From assembly GCA_014529385.2 (NCBI GenBank), contig CM043967.1:81166278-81230277 (forward strand): a stretch of DNA of 64,000 bases, written 5' to 3'. This document shows positions 31,790 through 44,580 of the stretch, in pieces. A program made the position numbers and the translations under genes. The notes beneath the pieces are model-generated. The model did not search any database and had not been told where the DNA came from. It worked only from the letters and a program-made list of their open reading frames with translations. This stretch comes from Adiantum capillus-veneris (lineage: Eukaryota; Streptophyta; Polypodiopsida; Polypodiales; Pteridaceae). Numbering within the stretch: position 1 is the stretch's first letter; every line of letters begins with the position of its first letter.

Positions 31790-33230
31790 TATGTGCGCTC
31801 AATTTGCATTAACGAACATGGCCGAGCTTGCGGGGTTGGCCCAAATTTTGTCGCTATCTCTTTCCCTTGCGGCATTAGTGGTATCCATCCATGGGAACAA
31901 ACCTCAAAGGGAAAACTCAAAAATAAAAAAAGGCATGTTATTTGAATCAAACTCACACGCCTCTTTTGAATGTTGCTTGTCGCCTACTGATTCCACTTGC
32001 CTTGCAGGCCTGGATTGGGCGCATTATGACAAAACGACAATCACACACCTAGCTTGGCTCGCAATCTGCTCACTGGCCAGGTTGGGCTTTATTCACAAAC
32101 TCACACACACACCCTTTTTCCACAAGAATCCAAGCCAAGCCTGCCCAATGGCGCATCAAGCCTCAGACACAAACACACGCACACACCGGCCTTGATTCGC
32201 GCTGCCTTATATTGGCAATAGCACACCTGTAGTGACCTCAATTTTGGTGCATAATTTCGATTCTATTTTCAGCACAATGCACAAATCCTTGCAGTTGTCG
32301 CATTCGAAGCTGGCCCTGGAATATTGCTGCTGCGGCCTTGCCTAGTTTTCAGTTGCCACTTGCTCAAAGCTGTGCAAACAATCCTGCCTGGTCTTTACCT
32401 TGATGCAGTGAACAACTGCCTTCGGAGTTTTGCTACAGCCTGCGAGTTTGCTTGCCATGGCTTTAAGAGCTCACAACACACACACACGGCCTATAAGCTT
32501 GGCACTGATGGTGTTCACTTTGATAACCTCTCACACACCATCCTTAAGTTGATCCTGTAGCGCAGCAGAAGCCCGTCTGACCCCATTCCCCGCCCCGAGG
32601 GCTCGACTCCCGACTCTCACCCTTACCGATTCCCCTCTCCTGCAATGAATCGACTGCAGTGCACTAGAGTCTCCCGAGTCCAATATCAACCAGTCATGCC
32701 ACCGTCAGTTTTCCCCTTAGCTCATGCCTCGCCACACACACACAATCAGGTAGCATGCATACACTGCCTGGCTACATGTCCAATCACCAGTCCAAATTCT
32801 CAACCCTCACAGTACCTTGCTCGTCGGGTTTGCATCTGACCACGCGATCACCTGCTTGCCCGTACAACTGCTTCTCCTTGCAATCTGCAAATGATGGCAC
32901 AGTCACGAAAATCTTGGCAGCTGATGTTACGGCTCCTGCAAAGCTGAAGAAAGTGCACACCTTGTCATGCATGTGCCTACACTCTTGCATGAAATCTGCC
33001 ACTGAGGGCGCAAGCAAGAAACGCTTTTCGCTCTCTCTGTCTCCCAAGAGCTGCCGCCGAGCTCAAGAAAAGAAAAAGCTTCCTTTTTTCAAAAAAAAAG
33101 AAAAAGAAAAATTGAGACATTTTTCTTCCTGTAAAAGAAAAGGGGATGCAAGAGGTTGTTCCCACACCTCTTCCCATTTGGAACTTTATAGGATGCACAA
33201 TAAAGAGCAGCCTGGGAAATCATGAGAGAT
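31790..33230 (+). other. Element G interior, middle: GC-richer segment with unrecognised ORFs
   Basis: Composition changes sharply to GC-richer DNA with (CA)n runs. Open frames at 31791-32195 (134 codons, hydrophobic near residues 15-33) and 32755-33225 (156 codons, basic K-rich end) show no family I know and have no shared upstream signal. This could be a captured host fragment or simply low-complexity sequence. I do not call a gene. Confidence 0.35.
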
Positions 33231-36200
33231 TAAAACAAATTAAGTATGATCGAAGCAAATCCAAGACAATTTCTAGTTCATAAGCTTTAAGCAAGATGTA
33301 ATGAAGAATTGGTTTTAAGCTCTCACTTTCTACATTATGACTTAACCTTAACTAAGCCACTATGAACTTCAAAACGAGAAGGGAGTCTTTGCATTCTTTT
33401 TTACTTGAGAATTGTCTTCATTTTTGAAAATTTTAAGAGAAAAACTTGAAATTTGGCATGCATGAGAGCTTCCCTTTTGAAGATATCATTGACATTACAA
33501 TGATGCTTGGTCGAGACTTTGAGCTTGAACTCGGTATTGCTTGTGCATTTTAGTACTTTATTTTAATCATTGCATAGCACTGCGCTTCTTGAATGGCCAT
33601 GAGATAGCATTGAGAATGATTTTTAGTGCTTGAGTTGTGTTGACCATATGAATGTATAGCACTAATCGATGATCTTTTTGAAGGGATGATGGCCAATGAT
33701 ACAAAAAAGGTTTTTATGCTTCGAGGGAGCTTCTATTCACTTCATCTTATGCTCTTCTTTTTCCCTTGCTATGCATGTCGTATGAGTGCTAGTTGGATGT
33801 GATCATCGAGGGTGTGCATTGGAAGTTTAAATTCGGCATTGCTCGATACTTTTTTAGTGCTTAAGATGTATGCAAAAATCATGGCATAGCACTAAATTGG
33901 GTTTCTTGAATGACTAGGAGAGGGTAGTAAAATTTTAGTCTTGTGATTGAGCATTCTTCTAGTGCTTGGCTTGATTGAAATTATCATTTGCACTAAAAAT
34001 ATGGCAAGCTTTATTTAACATGCATGTGAGCTTCATGTGAGAGTTGCACTAAATGATGAGTTGTGATTGCTTGGGTAACATTGTGCATTTTGGGCTTGAT
34101 ATTGATTATGCATTTTAGTGCTTGAATTGAATGAAATATCATTGGAAAGCATTGGAATTGATCTTATTTAGTCCAAGAGTGAGCATGAAATTTTTTGGGC
34201 TTATGATTGATTATGAATTCCGTTAGTGCTTGTATTGGATGTTCAAAAGATTAAGAAGCACTAATGATTTGAGTTGTTTGAAGTGATGTGGGCAGGTGTG
34301 TACTTCCAAATGATCCAAGAAGGGGTCTTCATTGCAATATTTCAAAAAATGGCTACTTAGAGCCATTCCAAATGTGTGGATTAAAGTTGTAATGCTAGCT
34401 CATAGCTTGGTCTAAAAAAATGTAACTTTTTTTCATTTGAGCTAGTATTTACCCAACTTTTTTGAGCTTTCAAGTACATAATTGGGCTAGTGAGAGCCAT
34501 TCATTTTCATTTCATTAAGTTGTAGTCATCTCTAGCTCATAGATTGCTCTTAAAATTGAAAATTTTATGTGAGCTAGTTGTTAGCCAACTTTTTGAAAAG
34601 CTTTAAAATGTAAAATTCGGCTTCGAGAGCCACTTCATTTCATCAAAGCTGCATTATGTTTTAGCTCTTGGCCTGTTTTAAATTCCATACTTCAAGTGAG
34701 CTAGAAACTGGTCAACTTTGAATCATGCATGAGAAATGGTTGAAATTACACTATTTGCTTATGTAGAAGCATTTCATCTCTCTCATCATTGTTGTGTATG
34801 CATAAATTTGCTACACTAGAGCATCATGTGCATAACCAAAGGCACTTTTTTCCCTTGGGTTTTTTCCCTTTGGCAAATTCGGGTATACAATACCCTAGCA
34901 TTAGGTTTTCATTAATGTTTCTGTGTGGCTTTTCAATAAAAGGCCTTGGAGCTTGTGTTCACACTTAGCTTCAAAAAGCTTCTTTTGCAAATAAAAGGGA
35001 TCAAGAGACTTCTCTACAAAGGGGATGCTTGCTCAAGGATGCTCAAAAGAAGCATGAATAGGTGTAATCCTTCCATGATTTTGCTCTTTGTTCATCTCTC
35101 CACTCTCTTGCTTGGCTTAAATTTTGCTTCTAAGCTATGGGTTTTTCATGTTCAAAAGCTAGGCATTGTAAAGTTTCAACACCCTACTTTGTGAAAATTA
35201 AACTCACAAAAAAATTAGGTTTTATGAATGCAAATCATAGGTAATTGGCCTTGACCTTAGGTTAATGTAGGTTCATTTCTTGCTAGTCCTAGATTCTTAG
35301 TGATAGTCGTAATATTCCATTCATTTTTGTCACGACCTAGGGCTATGATTAGGCTTTAATCTTTTTTAGTCCAATTGCCATAAATATCTCATAAAGGAAG
35401 CAATAAAAATGTGCTAAAAAATGAACCATGAAGCAAAGAAGTGTCCAAAAAAGTAGCAAAAATGCTACTAAGGCACATGAAAATAAAAATTATATGTTAT
35501 GTTGTGTCTATGTGAGGCCTAGCGCCTTATTGACACTTGGTAGGCGAGGGGAATCACTTTGGCTCGCTTGGTCAAAGCCCTAAACCGATGCCCTGGGTTG
35601 ATAAGGGTTAGCAGTCGCCTTGGTAAGCTAGTAGGCTTTTGGAACACCTTCTTGAGGGTTCAAGGAGCTGAGAGTCGCACCTAGACTTTCCTTGGGGTGG
35701 TAGCCTTGTGATTGTGCTTTAAATTTTCAATGAATGGCTAAATCAAAACTTCCATGAGCTTCAAAAAGCTTTGACAATGTACTAATAGATTAGGAGCTTT
35801 TTTATAGCCCGTAGACAAGATAGACTTGAATGATTTATTAAGATTGTTCACATAGTTTTTAGGCTAGTAGGTTTATGAACATTCATTAGGCTAGGGTCAT
35901 AATTGATTACTTTTGTTTCATGCATAAAACTGAAATTTCAAGTGGTTTAATCTTCACAATAGTTTGAGTATTTTTTTGCTTTATGTTGTCTAGTTTTTGA
36001 CTATGATTGACCCATCTTTTAGAAGCAAAAAATCACTTTGCATGATTGTTCATTTATGCTTCATGTTTTATTCATTATTGGTGGCCTTTGATGCTCATTA
36101 CTTGTTCTTATGTTTTGCAACTCAACATTTCTTCCTTGGACTTGCTTTCTACCATGTCACCGTGTCTTGCTTCACTGGCACACGAGGACGTGCGCCAAAT
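33231..36200 (+). other. Element G interior, right part: two further degenerate repeat families
   Basis: From 33480 to 34300 the phrase TTTTAGTGCTT...ATCAT...GCACTAA recurs, with AGTGCT and AGCACT able to pair. From 34380 to 34720 a ~140-bp unit with GAGCTAGTT...CCAACTTTTTGA and TTCATTTCAT recurs three times in decayed form. No genes seen; the open frame 34946-35194 is unsupported. Confidence 0.45.
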
Positions 36201-36214
36201 TAGGAAGGGGGGAG
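36201..36214 (+). other. Polypurine tract of element G
   Basis: TAGGAAGGGGGGAG abutting the 3' LTR. Confidence 0.85.
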
Positions 36215-37171
36215 TGTTAGCAGCGGCTAACGGTTGCACCAATTATGCACCAAGTTGTGGATATGCTATGGATGTACACAATATTTACTTTTCATTGTAT
36301 AGGGCTTGGGCTCATTTAGGAGTTCCAAAGTTGTATGAGTCTAGGCTAGAGAGCTCACTTTATCCCATAGTTGAAGGGTTTGAGGCCCAAAACTATAAAA
36401 GAGCCCTATGCTTAATGAGAGGTCATTTTTGAGTGGTCCTTTTGAGAACTCTCTCCCTAGAGGAGGTCTTGATGGCCTAGCCTTTGAGCTTAATGCCCAT
36501 GCTTAGAAGGCTAGTGCTAATCACATGTAATTAGTGTATTCCTCTCTTAATTAATCTAGTCTTCATTATGTTGTCAATCATGTTTCTCTACTTTCCTTCA
36601 TTGTTTTGAAGTGTTGATCTTCTCTAATTTAACTCTTACTTATGCTAAGCTATCCGATTAGTGGAGTCCTTATCTAACTCTCTCAATTAAGCGAAGTGGG
36701 CGTACTCGTGATTGAGGGATTAGAGTTGTCCTATAATGGTGTGCTTGTGTGTGTGTAGGTTTAAGAAGCCTTGAGCTTAATTTGATTATGTGTGACTTGA
36801 TTTGGACACCATGATGGGCATGGTTGGGGTGGCCGACTTGAATGCGATCTTGTGTGCTTAATCGTCAATGCATGTAATTAGAGTTGTGCTTGAGAGATTC
36901 CAAGATTAGTGTGTTTCACTTCGTTGCTTGATGTGTGTAGATGATTTCTTGAAATTGATGCTTGATGTGCGATTAGCATTAGTTGATTTGGGATGATTTC
37001 TAATTGCATTGGAGGATGCACGCTCTTGAATCCTCTAAATCTTTGCATCCGATGATGCTCTCGCACATTCTTTGTGTGATGCCTCCAAGCCCTAGCCAGG
37101 CGGGTCATGCTCTCTCTCTCCGGATTGATAGATTTGTGGGAGATTGCCTATGCTATGGCGAGCCTCCAACA
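36215..37171 (+). repeat. Element G 3' LTR (957 bp)
   Basis: Copy of 29105-30057 with few substitutions and a 4-bp insertion near 37097. Ends CTCCAACA and is followed by CCCTG. Confidence 0.93.
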
Positions 37172-39700
37172 CCCTGCCAATTGTGCATGCACACTATCTT
37201 CTACCTTCAAAGAGTATTTTGAAACTCTTGCAACTCCGTAATCCACTTCGAGATCCTAGTACTAAGATTCATTTGAGATGACACCCAAGGGAACAAATTT
37301 TTTGCAGTGAGAATTACAAAAGGTTTTGGTAGCAAGTAGGATCTAAACTTTCTCAGTACAAACATAAGAGAAAGCATCATGAGTTCTACCTCCGTGTAGC
37401 CTCTCTCTAAAGCATTCATGACCCTACTAGCAAAGTAGACGGGTTGCATCCTGGTACTGTGGGGATCTTGTTGTAATAAAACTGCACCAATCGTTTCCTT
37501 TCCAACACTAGAGCTAACAAAGAATGTGTACTCCCAACAAGGAGGCATGAGTGTTGGTATCTCTGACAAAATGACTTTAATATTACAAAAATACTCTTCA
37601 AGATCATCAGACCGTGCAAATTCTACTTGTTGTGTCAACTTTTGCAAAGGGTGAAGTAACTCTGAGGCTAAGTGAATGAAGTGTGACATATACTTCACCT
37701 TTTGAATGAATGAGATGACCTCCTTAAGACTCTTTGGTGATGGTAGCTCAATGAGAGCTTTTGTCTTTGCTGGATCCACCTCAATACCTTTATAGGAAAC
37801 CTTGTGACCAAGCAAGATCACTTCATGCTCACCTATGTGGCCCTTGTCCGGGTTGAGTTGACCTCCCATGTCGTAGAGCTTCTTTAAACCTTCTTCTACC
37901 CTTTGTAGATGCGATGATTTTGAGCTATAAATGCAAAAATCATCAATAAAAACCCTAATGGACTTTCCAAAGAATGCTTGAAACACCATGTTCATGAAGC
38001 GTTGGAAAGTTGCAGGAGCATTTGTCATTCCAAATGGCATAACTCTAAAATCATAACAACCCCAAGGAGTGATGAAGGTTGTTTTCAACTGATCTTCCAA
38101 TGCGATACCTATTTGAAAGTAACCCGAGTAGCCATCACACACAGTGTACTTCTCATGACCAGCTACCTCATTTAGTATCTCATCTTGAAATGGGAGGGAA
38201 AAGTGATCTCTTTTTGTTGCCTCATTGAGTGGACGGTAATCCACACACACCCTCCACTTGCCATTTTTCTTAGGAGTGACAACAACGGGAGAGACCCACT
38301 CTGAATTCTCCACTGGATAAATGAAACTTGTTGCTAGAAGCTTTCTTACCTCCTTGAGTAGAGCCTGCTCCTTGATGACTCCTAGCCTTCGTAGCTTCTG
38401 AGCCTTAGGTATGGCCTCTGGCTTCAACTCAATTTTGTGTTGAATAGCATCTACTCCACGCACATTGGTGTAGTCTTCCGCAAAAAGCCTAGAAAATTTC
38501 CTTAGCACACCTTTGAGCTCCTCTCTTTCATCCTTTGTAAGTGTTGTAGATAACATACCTTCTAGCATTCTTTCATCTTCCCCTTTTTGGTTCTCTTGGG
38601 AACCCACCTCTTCCAAACCTGGGCAAGAGGTCTCTTGGTTGTTTGGCTTAAACCTTACCCCCATGACTTCAATGGAAGACTCCTCTTCAGTAATGCTGCC
38701 GCTACTTTCTCCTTCTGAAGTGCTATCGGTCCAGCCTTCCTCCATCTCACTTTGAGATGATTCTTCATGGATCTCCTCTTGGCGTTGCTCTTTCATGTCA
38801 AAGACAACCTTCTTATGATTGTCATTCCTGCAAATTAGCTTTCCACTCTCCCAATCCTGCAAAGCTCGCATTTTCATTAGCCATGGTCTCCCTAGGATAA
38901 ATGGGTAACCATTTCCTTTGGTAGACATGACATAGAAATCCACTGCCTTCTTAATGCCAAAGGCCTCCACAAAAACATTTTTACAAATGCCTCCACACCT
39001 AGCATTGCTATTGTTTGCCATTTTGACTTTAATTTCAGGTGTCTCATGGATGTGCATGCCTAGTCTTTGCATGAGTCCTTCTGTCATGATGCAAATTTGT
39101 GCACCCCCATCCACTAGACCTTTCCTAACCAATCTTCCTTTGATGTAACAATCTAGCACAGGTGTAATATCCTCATTCATTTCAGCATGTGCAATTTTTA
39201 CAACAGTAACACTCTCTTTTATCTTTCTCCTAGTGCTAACTGCCTTCACTAAATCCCTCCTAACTTGTGGGCATAATGCAAGAAACTGAGGCCATGAGAT
39301 ATCAGGACCCTTACCTCTCATGTCTTCCAATAGGTTGTATGGATCCATACCATGTCCAAGAGGGAAGTCTTGGAGATTGATACGACGTCGAGTCCTCTTA
39401 GCTTCCTTGGTCTCCTTTGCCTTCTTGCCTCGTCCATGGTCACTCTGTGATGTGACACCTTCTTTCTCTTTACCTTTTCCTCGGCCACGCTTAATGCCAT
39501 TTGCTTCCATGTCAACCTCTTTTGAGTTTGTCACCTCTACCAAATGCACATTTGGGTCTGGCAAAGGTGGAACTCCTTCCACTCCTTGTGGAGGTGGTCT
39601 TGGTCCATTTGGTCTTTGTAGAAGCCTTGGTTGTTGACCAGTTCCTTCACTTGCATTCATCACTGGGTAATTCAAGTTAGGTCTCCCTGGCTCCCCACGG
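37172..39700 (-). pseudogene. pol: Element D protease, reverse transcriptase and Ty3 RNase H
   Basis: Minus strand, one open frame of more than 800 codons. Proline-rich Gag tail, then LVDGGAQICIM protease, ILGRPW, RT with PKKNGKWRVCVDYRPLN, MPFGMTNAPATFQ and FIDDFCIYSS, and the degenerate RNase H. The gag-pol junction codon is GAG (39172-39174) where B has TAG, so gag and pol are fused here. The frame ends at the G insertion and resumes in 28149-29104. Apart from the breaks it is very close to B. Confidence 0.92.
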
Positions 39701-39702
39701 GG

Positions 39703-40486
39703 CTAAGGACAATTATGCATCCCATGTCCAGACTCACCGCAATTCCAACATTGCAAGACTCTCCTAGGTCGTGAATCTCCCTCTTCAGACTTCTTTGCTT
39801 GTCCCTTTGGACCTATAGCTTGTGCAAGGTGAATTGACAAGCTGCTTAAAAATTCATTTAACTTCTCAATCACTTCCGCCGTTACCTCCGGAAGCTCCCT
39901 AGATGTTGATTCTTGTGACTTACCTTTGGGTCTAAGACCTTCTATTGGAACCTCCCCCCTTAAGCACTTGAGTTTCCTATATTTCTCAGCAGCCCTAGTT
40001 TTCGCTGCATCAAAGGTAGCAGGTGCACCCGCCTCAACTTTTACCTTAAGGTTAGGATAGAGTCTGCCGGCTATGAACCTCTCCTTCTTTAGAAATTCTG
40101 CACCATCACCAGGGTTAACAACATTTCGTATCCATAGAGCCCAAAGACGTAGAAACTCTTGCTTGTACAAGTAATAGTCATCTAAGTCTTTTAGCTTATG
40201 AGAAACAATGTCTTGCCATAGTTTGAGTGTTTTGGGGATCAAAGAAGTATTTCTTGAAACGATTCAAAACTTCTGTGTAATTCCCCTTAACTTCCTCAGG
40301 CAAAGAATCAAACCAAGTGCTAGCATCTTTCCTAAGGACCACCTCAAACATTTCTACACGTTCTTGATCAGTTACTATTCTCTTGATACGGCAAGACATC
40401 TTGAAATTCGCTAAAAATAATTCTGCATCCTCTCCAGGCTCTCCAAAGAAAAGAGGATATCCAGACATTTGGCGTTGGATCTCCAT
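39703..40486 (-). pseudogene. gag: Element D gag
   Basis: Minus strand from ATG 40486. Capsid motifs as in B (ASTWFDSL, VLNRFKKYFFDP) and zinc knuckle C-W-N-C-G-E-S-G-H-G-M-H-N-C. Two breaks: loss of two bases near 40235 and TAG at 39703-39705, where B has a tryptophan codon just after the knuckle. Confidence 0.9.
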
Positions 40487-40570
40487 TGAATTGATTTCAA
40501 AGTGACGCGTTTTTGTTTTTTCTTTCTTTAAAAGATTTACACAATAATATTTTCTAAATTGCAATCTATT

Positions 40571-40788
40571 CTACAACAAAATAAAAATATTCACATCAAA
40601 TGACCTATGATAATCAATAAGAGGTAGAATGACAGGGTTTGGTGACGCGAGAATTTCTCCTACTCTTTGGCACCAAACATAAACACTATACATTGTTGAA
40701 AATGGATTTTTCTACTAATTGCAATGTTTACTCTAATGTGTGGAGTGAAATGAAAGGGGAAAACGTCTATTCCTGGGCCATTATCCAT
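40571..40788 (-). pseudogene. Leader ORF 2 of element D
   Basis: Type-2 leader protein from ATG 40788: MDNGPGIDVFPFHFTPHIR, ISRKIHFQQ, VFMFGA. Its N-terminal half is intact where B is frameshifted, but it has its own 1-nt loss just after FMFGA (near 40670), so B and D broke independently at different ends. Confidence 0.7.
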
Positions 40789-40809
40789 GGTCTATGCATG
40801 ACCTAATTC

Positions 40810-41022
40810 TTAAAACAAAACAAAAATATAGATGTCCAAACTAAGGTCGTACCTAATGAGAGGCAAAATAAAAGGATTTACTGATGCGTTTATCTCTGCC
40901 AACCTAAGAGGACCTAAAATTCTAAGAATTACACGTTGAAATTGCAACTTAGTACTAACAATTATGTGTACCTTTTGCATTGCAATGGGAATGAAGGGAT
41001 CATACAAATTCTCGTGATTCAT
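40810..41022 (-). CDS. Leader ORF 1 of element D, conserved 70-residue protein
   Basis: Complete type-1 leader ORF on the minus strand, differing from B's at only a few residues (AMQK for ARQK, VILR for VIRR, LAE for LTE, DIYI for DVYI). Position relative to the primer site and to leader ORF 2 is the same as in B. Unknown function; kept open in an element whose gag and pol are both broken. Confidence 0.72.
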   Translation of the reverse strand: MNHENLYDPFIPIAMQKVHIIVSTKLQFQRVILRILGPLRLAEINASVNPFILPLIRYDLSLDIYIFVLF

Positions 41023-41076
41023 GCAATCTACTTGATTATGCTAAAGGTTGAGCCTACACAAAACATACACAAGCCG

Positions 41077-41094
41077 TCCTCCGTGGGGGCACCA
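41077..41094 (-). other. Primer binding site of element D
   Basis: Minus strand TGGTGCCCCCACGGAGGA, three bases from the LTR. Confidence 0.75.
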
Positions 41095-41097
41095 ATT

Positions 41098-41270
41098 TGA
41101 GGCGGTCCGGGGCAGGCAACAAGAAGAGTGGCCTCTAAGCACTCTTCTAGGCTCCCATGCTGCTCAATTGGGTTGGGGTTGGAAAAAAACAACAAACACA
41201 CACACAAACCCGCAACCTAACCCTACACAAATTTGGGGCACCACCTAGTTTTGGATGCGAACTAGGACGC

Positions 41271-41313
<43 letters not shown>

Positions 41314-43401
41314 TGAAATGTATCGGCAATGATCAAGCAAACACAATTTTATATAATGTAAGAAAGAGAAAGAAGGGGGGAGGGGGTGCTTGTTGCATTA
41401 ATACCTTCTTACAAATCTGTCATGACCAATCAAAGTGAGATTAGTATTTTTTCAACATAGCTTGAGTAAATTACACCACAACACATCACAAGAAAAGCCA
41501 CCCCAATCACTGTCTTAAAGCCAGGGGAGTCCTCTCCACCCTGTCGCCCTCTTACAGTATGTGGGATTTATGACTAAATTGATGACAACACCCAGAGACA
41601 AGCTATTAAGAACTTTAAAAAAAAACACCAAGACACTTACAAATCATTGTTGTGCATTACTTCACGCTGGAAGAGAGACAAAGTATCCAAGATTACTCCA
41701 AATCCACCTTCCTTGATTCAACAAATGTTGGGCTTACACTAGTAGGAGAAATGATTTCCTACTCTCAATTGAATGATCACTCTCTCTTACAATGGCATAG
41801 AGTTCCCTTGCTAATCACCCCTAATACAACACATGCATATGCATAAGACAATGAGCTTCCACTCAAGAGCTCCTTCTAGAGAGGTTGAGCTTGGATTCTC
41901 AAGCTATAGCATAGTGCTCTTGCTTATGGCTCCCCCCTTTTTGTGCTAGCTCCACCCTCCTTTGAATTATCAAGAAGTTGGTGGGGATAGATGAAGAAGA
42001 GAGAAGTGGAGGTGATAGGACTTTTCATAGTAGGTTAGTGTTAGTAAATTAGTAGAGTTAGTATTTTTATTAATTTACAAATGGAATTGGATATTGACAA
42101 TGGAAGTATCCATAAAGGATACAAGTAAGGAAGAAAAAACTCTTAATAGGTAAGAAAATATGGATTTCTTACAATGTTGATGCTCCAAGTGTCTTGAGTA
42201 GGGTCAATTTTGACGCTTGTTGACGGTCCACTAGCTTTGACGGTACGTTTTTTCTCCACTCTTGACCTTACTTGGGAGCCAAGGTAAGTGAACATGAGTA
42301 ATCAATCACCATGATGCTGTCTTTCAAGAGAAGAGGCTGAAATTTGTGGTTTTTTTGATAGATATGGGTAATATGGAAGAGAAAAATGAGACTAGGGGGT
42401 CAATTTTGGAATGGAAGTGTGTGTAGGAGACATGAGTTCCCCATGGTTTCTCTTATTCTTCAAGGTTGAGAAGAAGGTGAGTAGGGTGCAGAGAGGAGTG
42501 GTGAGAGAGGTGGGGATGATGAGTGGAGAAGTGTGTGTGAAAGAGGAAAATGATAAAGTGGAAGAGGGAGTGTGGCTGCATAGCATGGGCAAACTGGGGT
42601 CCACCAATAAAATCATAGCTCACAGCTTGTAGCTCAAAAAAATATGAAAAAATTTGAGGTGAAATTTCAACTCACGAGCTACAACTTTTATTTGTATCAC
42701 CTTTTCAAATTCGGGGAGCATGTGATCTTTAAAAATTCAGCAAAACCGACTGTTTTTTTCCACTGCACAAAATCCTTGTGAGGTCCTTCTTTGGATGATT
42801 CTTTTGAATACCTCCAAGAGTGAGCCCCCCATGGTGCATGCATGCATTCCACATATCCTTGACCTTATTTGGTAGGTCTATAATTGAAGATATTGTTGAG
42901 ATCATGATATAAGTGAATAGTACAACTAAGAAAATCAAATATTGAGGGGTCTAAAAAAAATATGTACATGTCAAATATAAATAATATAGGTGGAAAAAAT
43001 TATAAAGGGGTCAAAATAAATCACTCTCATTATAAGTTTACCATAAAAAGATGAATATTTTTGGTGGTCTAATTTATGAGAGTAATAGAGAATAGATGTA
43101 GGAAGGAAAAAATGACAATAGTGAAAAAATATACACATAAATAAACTAGTTTTTTTGGATTTTTGTTGGAATGGAGAGATACCAAAAATAAGAGAATCTT
43201 GCATGAAATTATTTTTATATGGAATAAAGAGTATGCAAAATGGTAAGAAAAAATATGGTAATGTTGAGTCAATGTACATAGCATAAATAACACACCATAG
43301 GTAGAAATATTTAAATAAATACCATAATAATTATGAAAAATCATTTTATTTAGGCCCTATATACAATGAAATATTTACACATAAATGGGCCATAATATAC
43401 T

Positions 43402-43434
<33 letters not shown>

Positions 43435-43612
43435 GCTTAACTAGCCCAGTGACTAGCTAATTAAGGGTTTTTAAGAAGATATGGAAAAAGTCCCCTAACT
43501 CACACACACCTATATACAGTGAAATGGGAGGGATAGCCACAGTGTTTGGATGATTTTGGTAGGGTGGGTTAACTTACTATGGAAATTACGGAGAGCCGAA
43601 AAATGGCTATCA
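41098..43612 (-). repeat. Element D 5' LTR (2515 bp)
   Basis: Reverse complement of the B-family LTR, with numerous differences from B. About 95 bp including the TATA box are deleted at about 41960 (TCCTTTGAATTATC joins sequences that lie apart in B), so this LTR probably has no normal promoter. Contains (AG)n near 41275-41310 and (TA)n at about 43404-43433. Small ORFs inside are LTR sequence, not genes. Confidence 0.9.
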
Positions 43613-44565
43613 TCGTTTGATGTATTTGAAAAGTGGGGGATTGATGCAATAGGCCCGTTACCTATCACAAGCAGGGGTAAAAGCTATATTTTGACTGCAG
43701 TGGACTTTCTCTCTAGATGGGCAGAGGCTATAGCAGTAAAACAGATCACTGCAAAGGATGTGGCAAAATTTGTGTATGATGAAATATGCTGCAAGTTTGG
43801 GGTGCCATTGGAGCTACTTTCAAATAAGGGGCCTAGCATACCACTCCTTATTACCCATAGTGTAATGGCTTAAATGAAAGATTCAATGGTGAGTTGGTAC
43901 AAATTCTTTCGAAAGTGACAGAGCACCAAGGAAGGAATTGGGATTTGGAATTGCCTAGTGCATTATGGGCTCACCGTACGTCGGTGAAGACAGGTACAGG
44001 GTTTACTCCATTTTATTTGGTGTATGGAAAGGAAGCACTATTGCCTGTAGAAGTAGAGTTGCCTGCAGTAAAGATGTTAGAGAAGTTGCTTGGGCCGCCT
44101 AGTGATGCATTCAAAGAGAGGCTCTTACAGTTACAAGAGGTTCAGCTGGATAGGATGAGTGCATTGGAACATTATGGGCAGATGCAGGATAGGGCTTTGG
44201 AAAAGATAAATGAAAAGGTAAAAAATAAGGGTATCAAGAAGCATGAATTGGTTTTGCGCTACAACAGTAAGCTGGACAACACCTTCCAAAAGAAGTTTCA
44301 AATTAAGTGGGGAGGCCCTTTCAAGGTAGTGAAGTGTTTCTCGAATGGTACATATCAGCTGGCTAACCTGGATGGGGTTCTACATATGTCAAGGGTAAAT
44401 GGATTGCGTCTTAAATTGTATCATGCCAGGTTAATGATGGTCGAGCAAGATGAGCTGTCTGTGGATCAAGTAGTGTTGGTGAAGGATGAGGAGACTTGTG
44501 AAGCTGCGAGTCTCATATCACTTTTTGCTACTGCTCTGCTGATCATGAATGATCTAGCAGGCTAG
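43613..44565 (+). pseudogene. Element C integrase core and C-terminal domain
   Basis: Continues the integrase cut at 26846: VFEKWGIDAIGPL, TAVDFLSRW (first D present), then LLSNKGPSI where S-D-N-G-P-G is expected, so the second catalytic D is replaced by N. A stop at 43871-43873 is followed by the third region in a decayed state and then an open frame from 43894 (LWAHRTSVKTGTGFTPF, RYNSKLDN, IKWGGPFKVVKCF). Stop at 44563-44565, immediately before the polypurine tract. Confidence 0.88.
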
Positions 44566-44580
44566 GGGATGGGCAAATTA
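44566..44580 (+). other. Polypurine tract region of element C
   Basis: GGGATGGGCAAATTA between the pol stop and the LTR. E has the same region, with GGGGGTGGGC, at 47292-47315 (minus). Confidence 0.65.

Larger units (their letters stand above)
29105..37171 (+). mobile_element. Non-autonomous LTR retrotransposon G (LARD-like), inside D
   Basis: LTRs 29105-30057 and 36215-37171 (about 950 bp, roughly nine base differences plus a 4-bp insertion by eye), perfect 5-bp duplication CCCTG (29100-29104, 37172-37176), primer site at 30059 and purine tract at 36201-36214. The 6.1-kb interior has no gag, protease, RT or integrase. Length and structure fit a large retrotransposon derivative that moves with enzymes from another element. 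Its primer site differs from those of B-E and resembles that of A, so the helper is probably not B or C. Confidence 0.92.
26847..43612 (-). mobile_element. Ty3/gypsy LTR retrotransposon D, same family as B, 3' deleted, carrying G
   Basis: Minus strand. 5' LTR at right (41098-43612), twin leader ORFs, gag, PR-RT-RH (37172-39700), then element G, then second RNase H and integrase (27584-29104), then only the last ~737 bp of the 3' LTR (26847-27583). The 4-bp GCAT at 26843-26846 has no exact partner at 43613; a 3-bp loss at the right edge would explain it. C's integrase reads on across the two edges, which fixes the element's limits. Confidence 0.9.
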
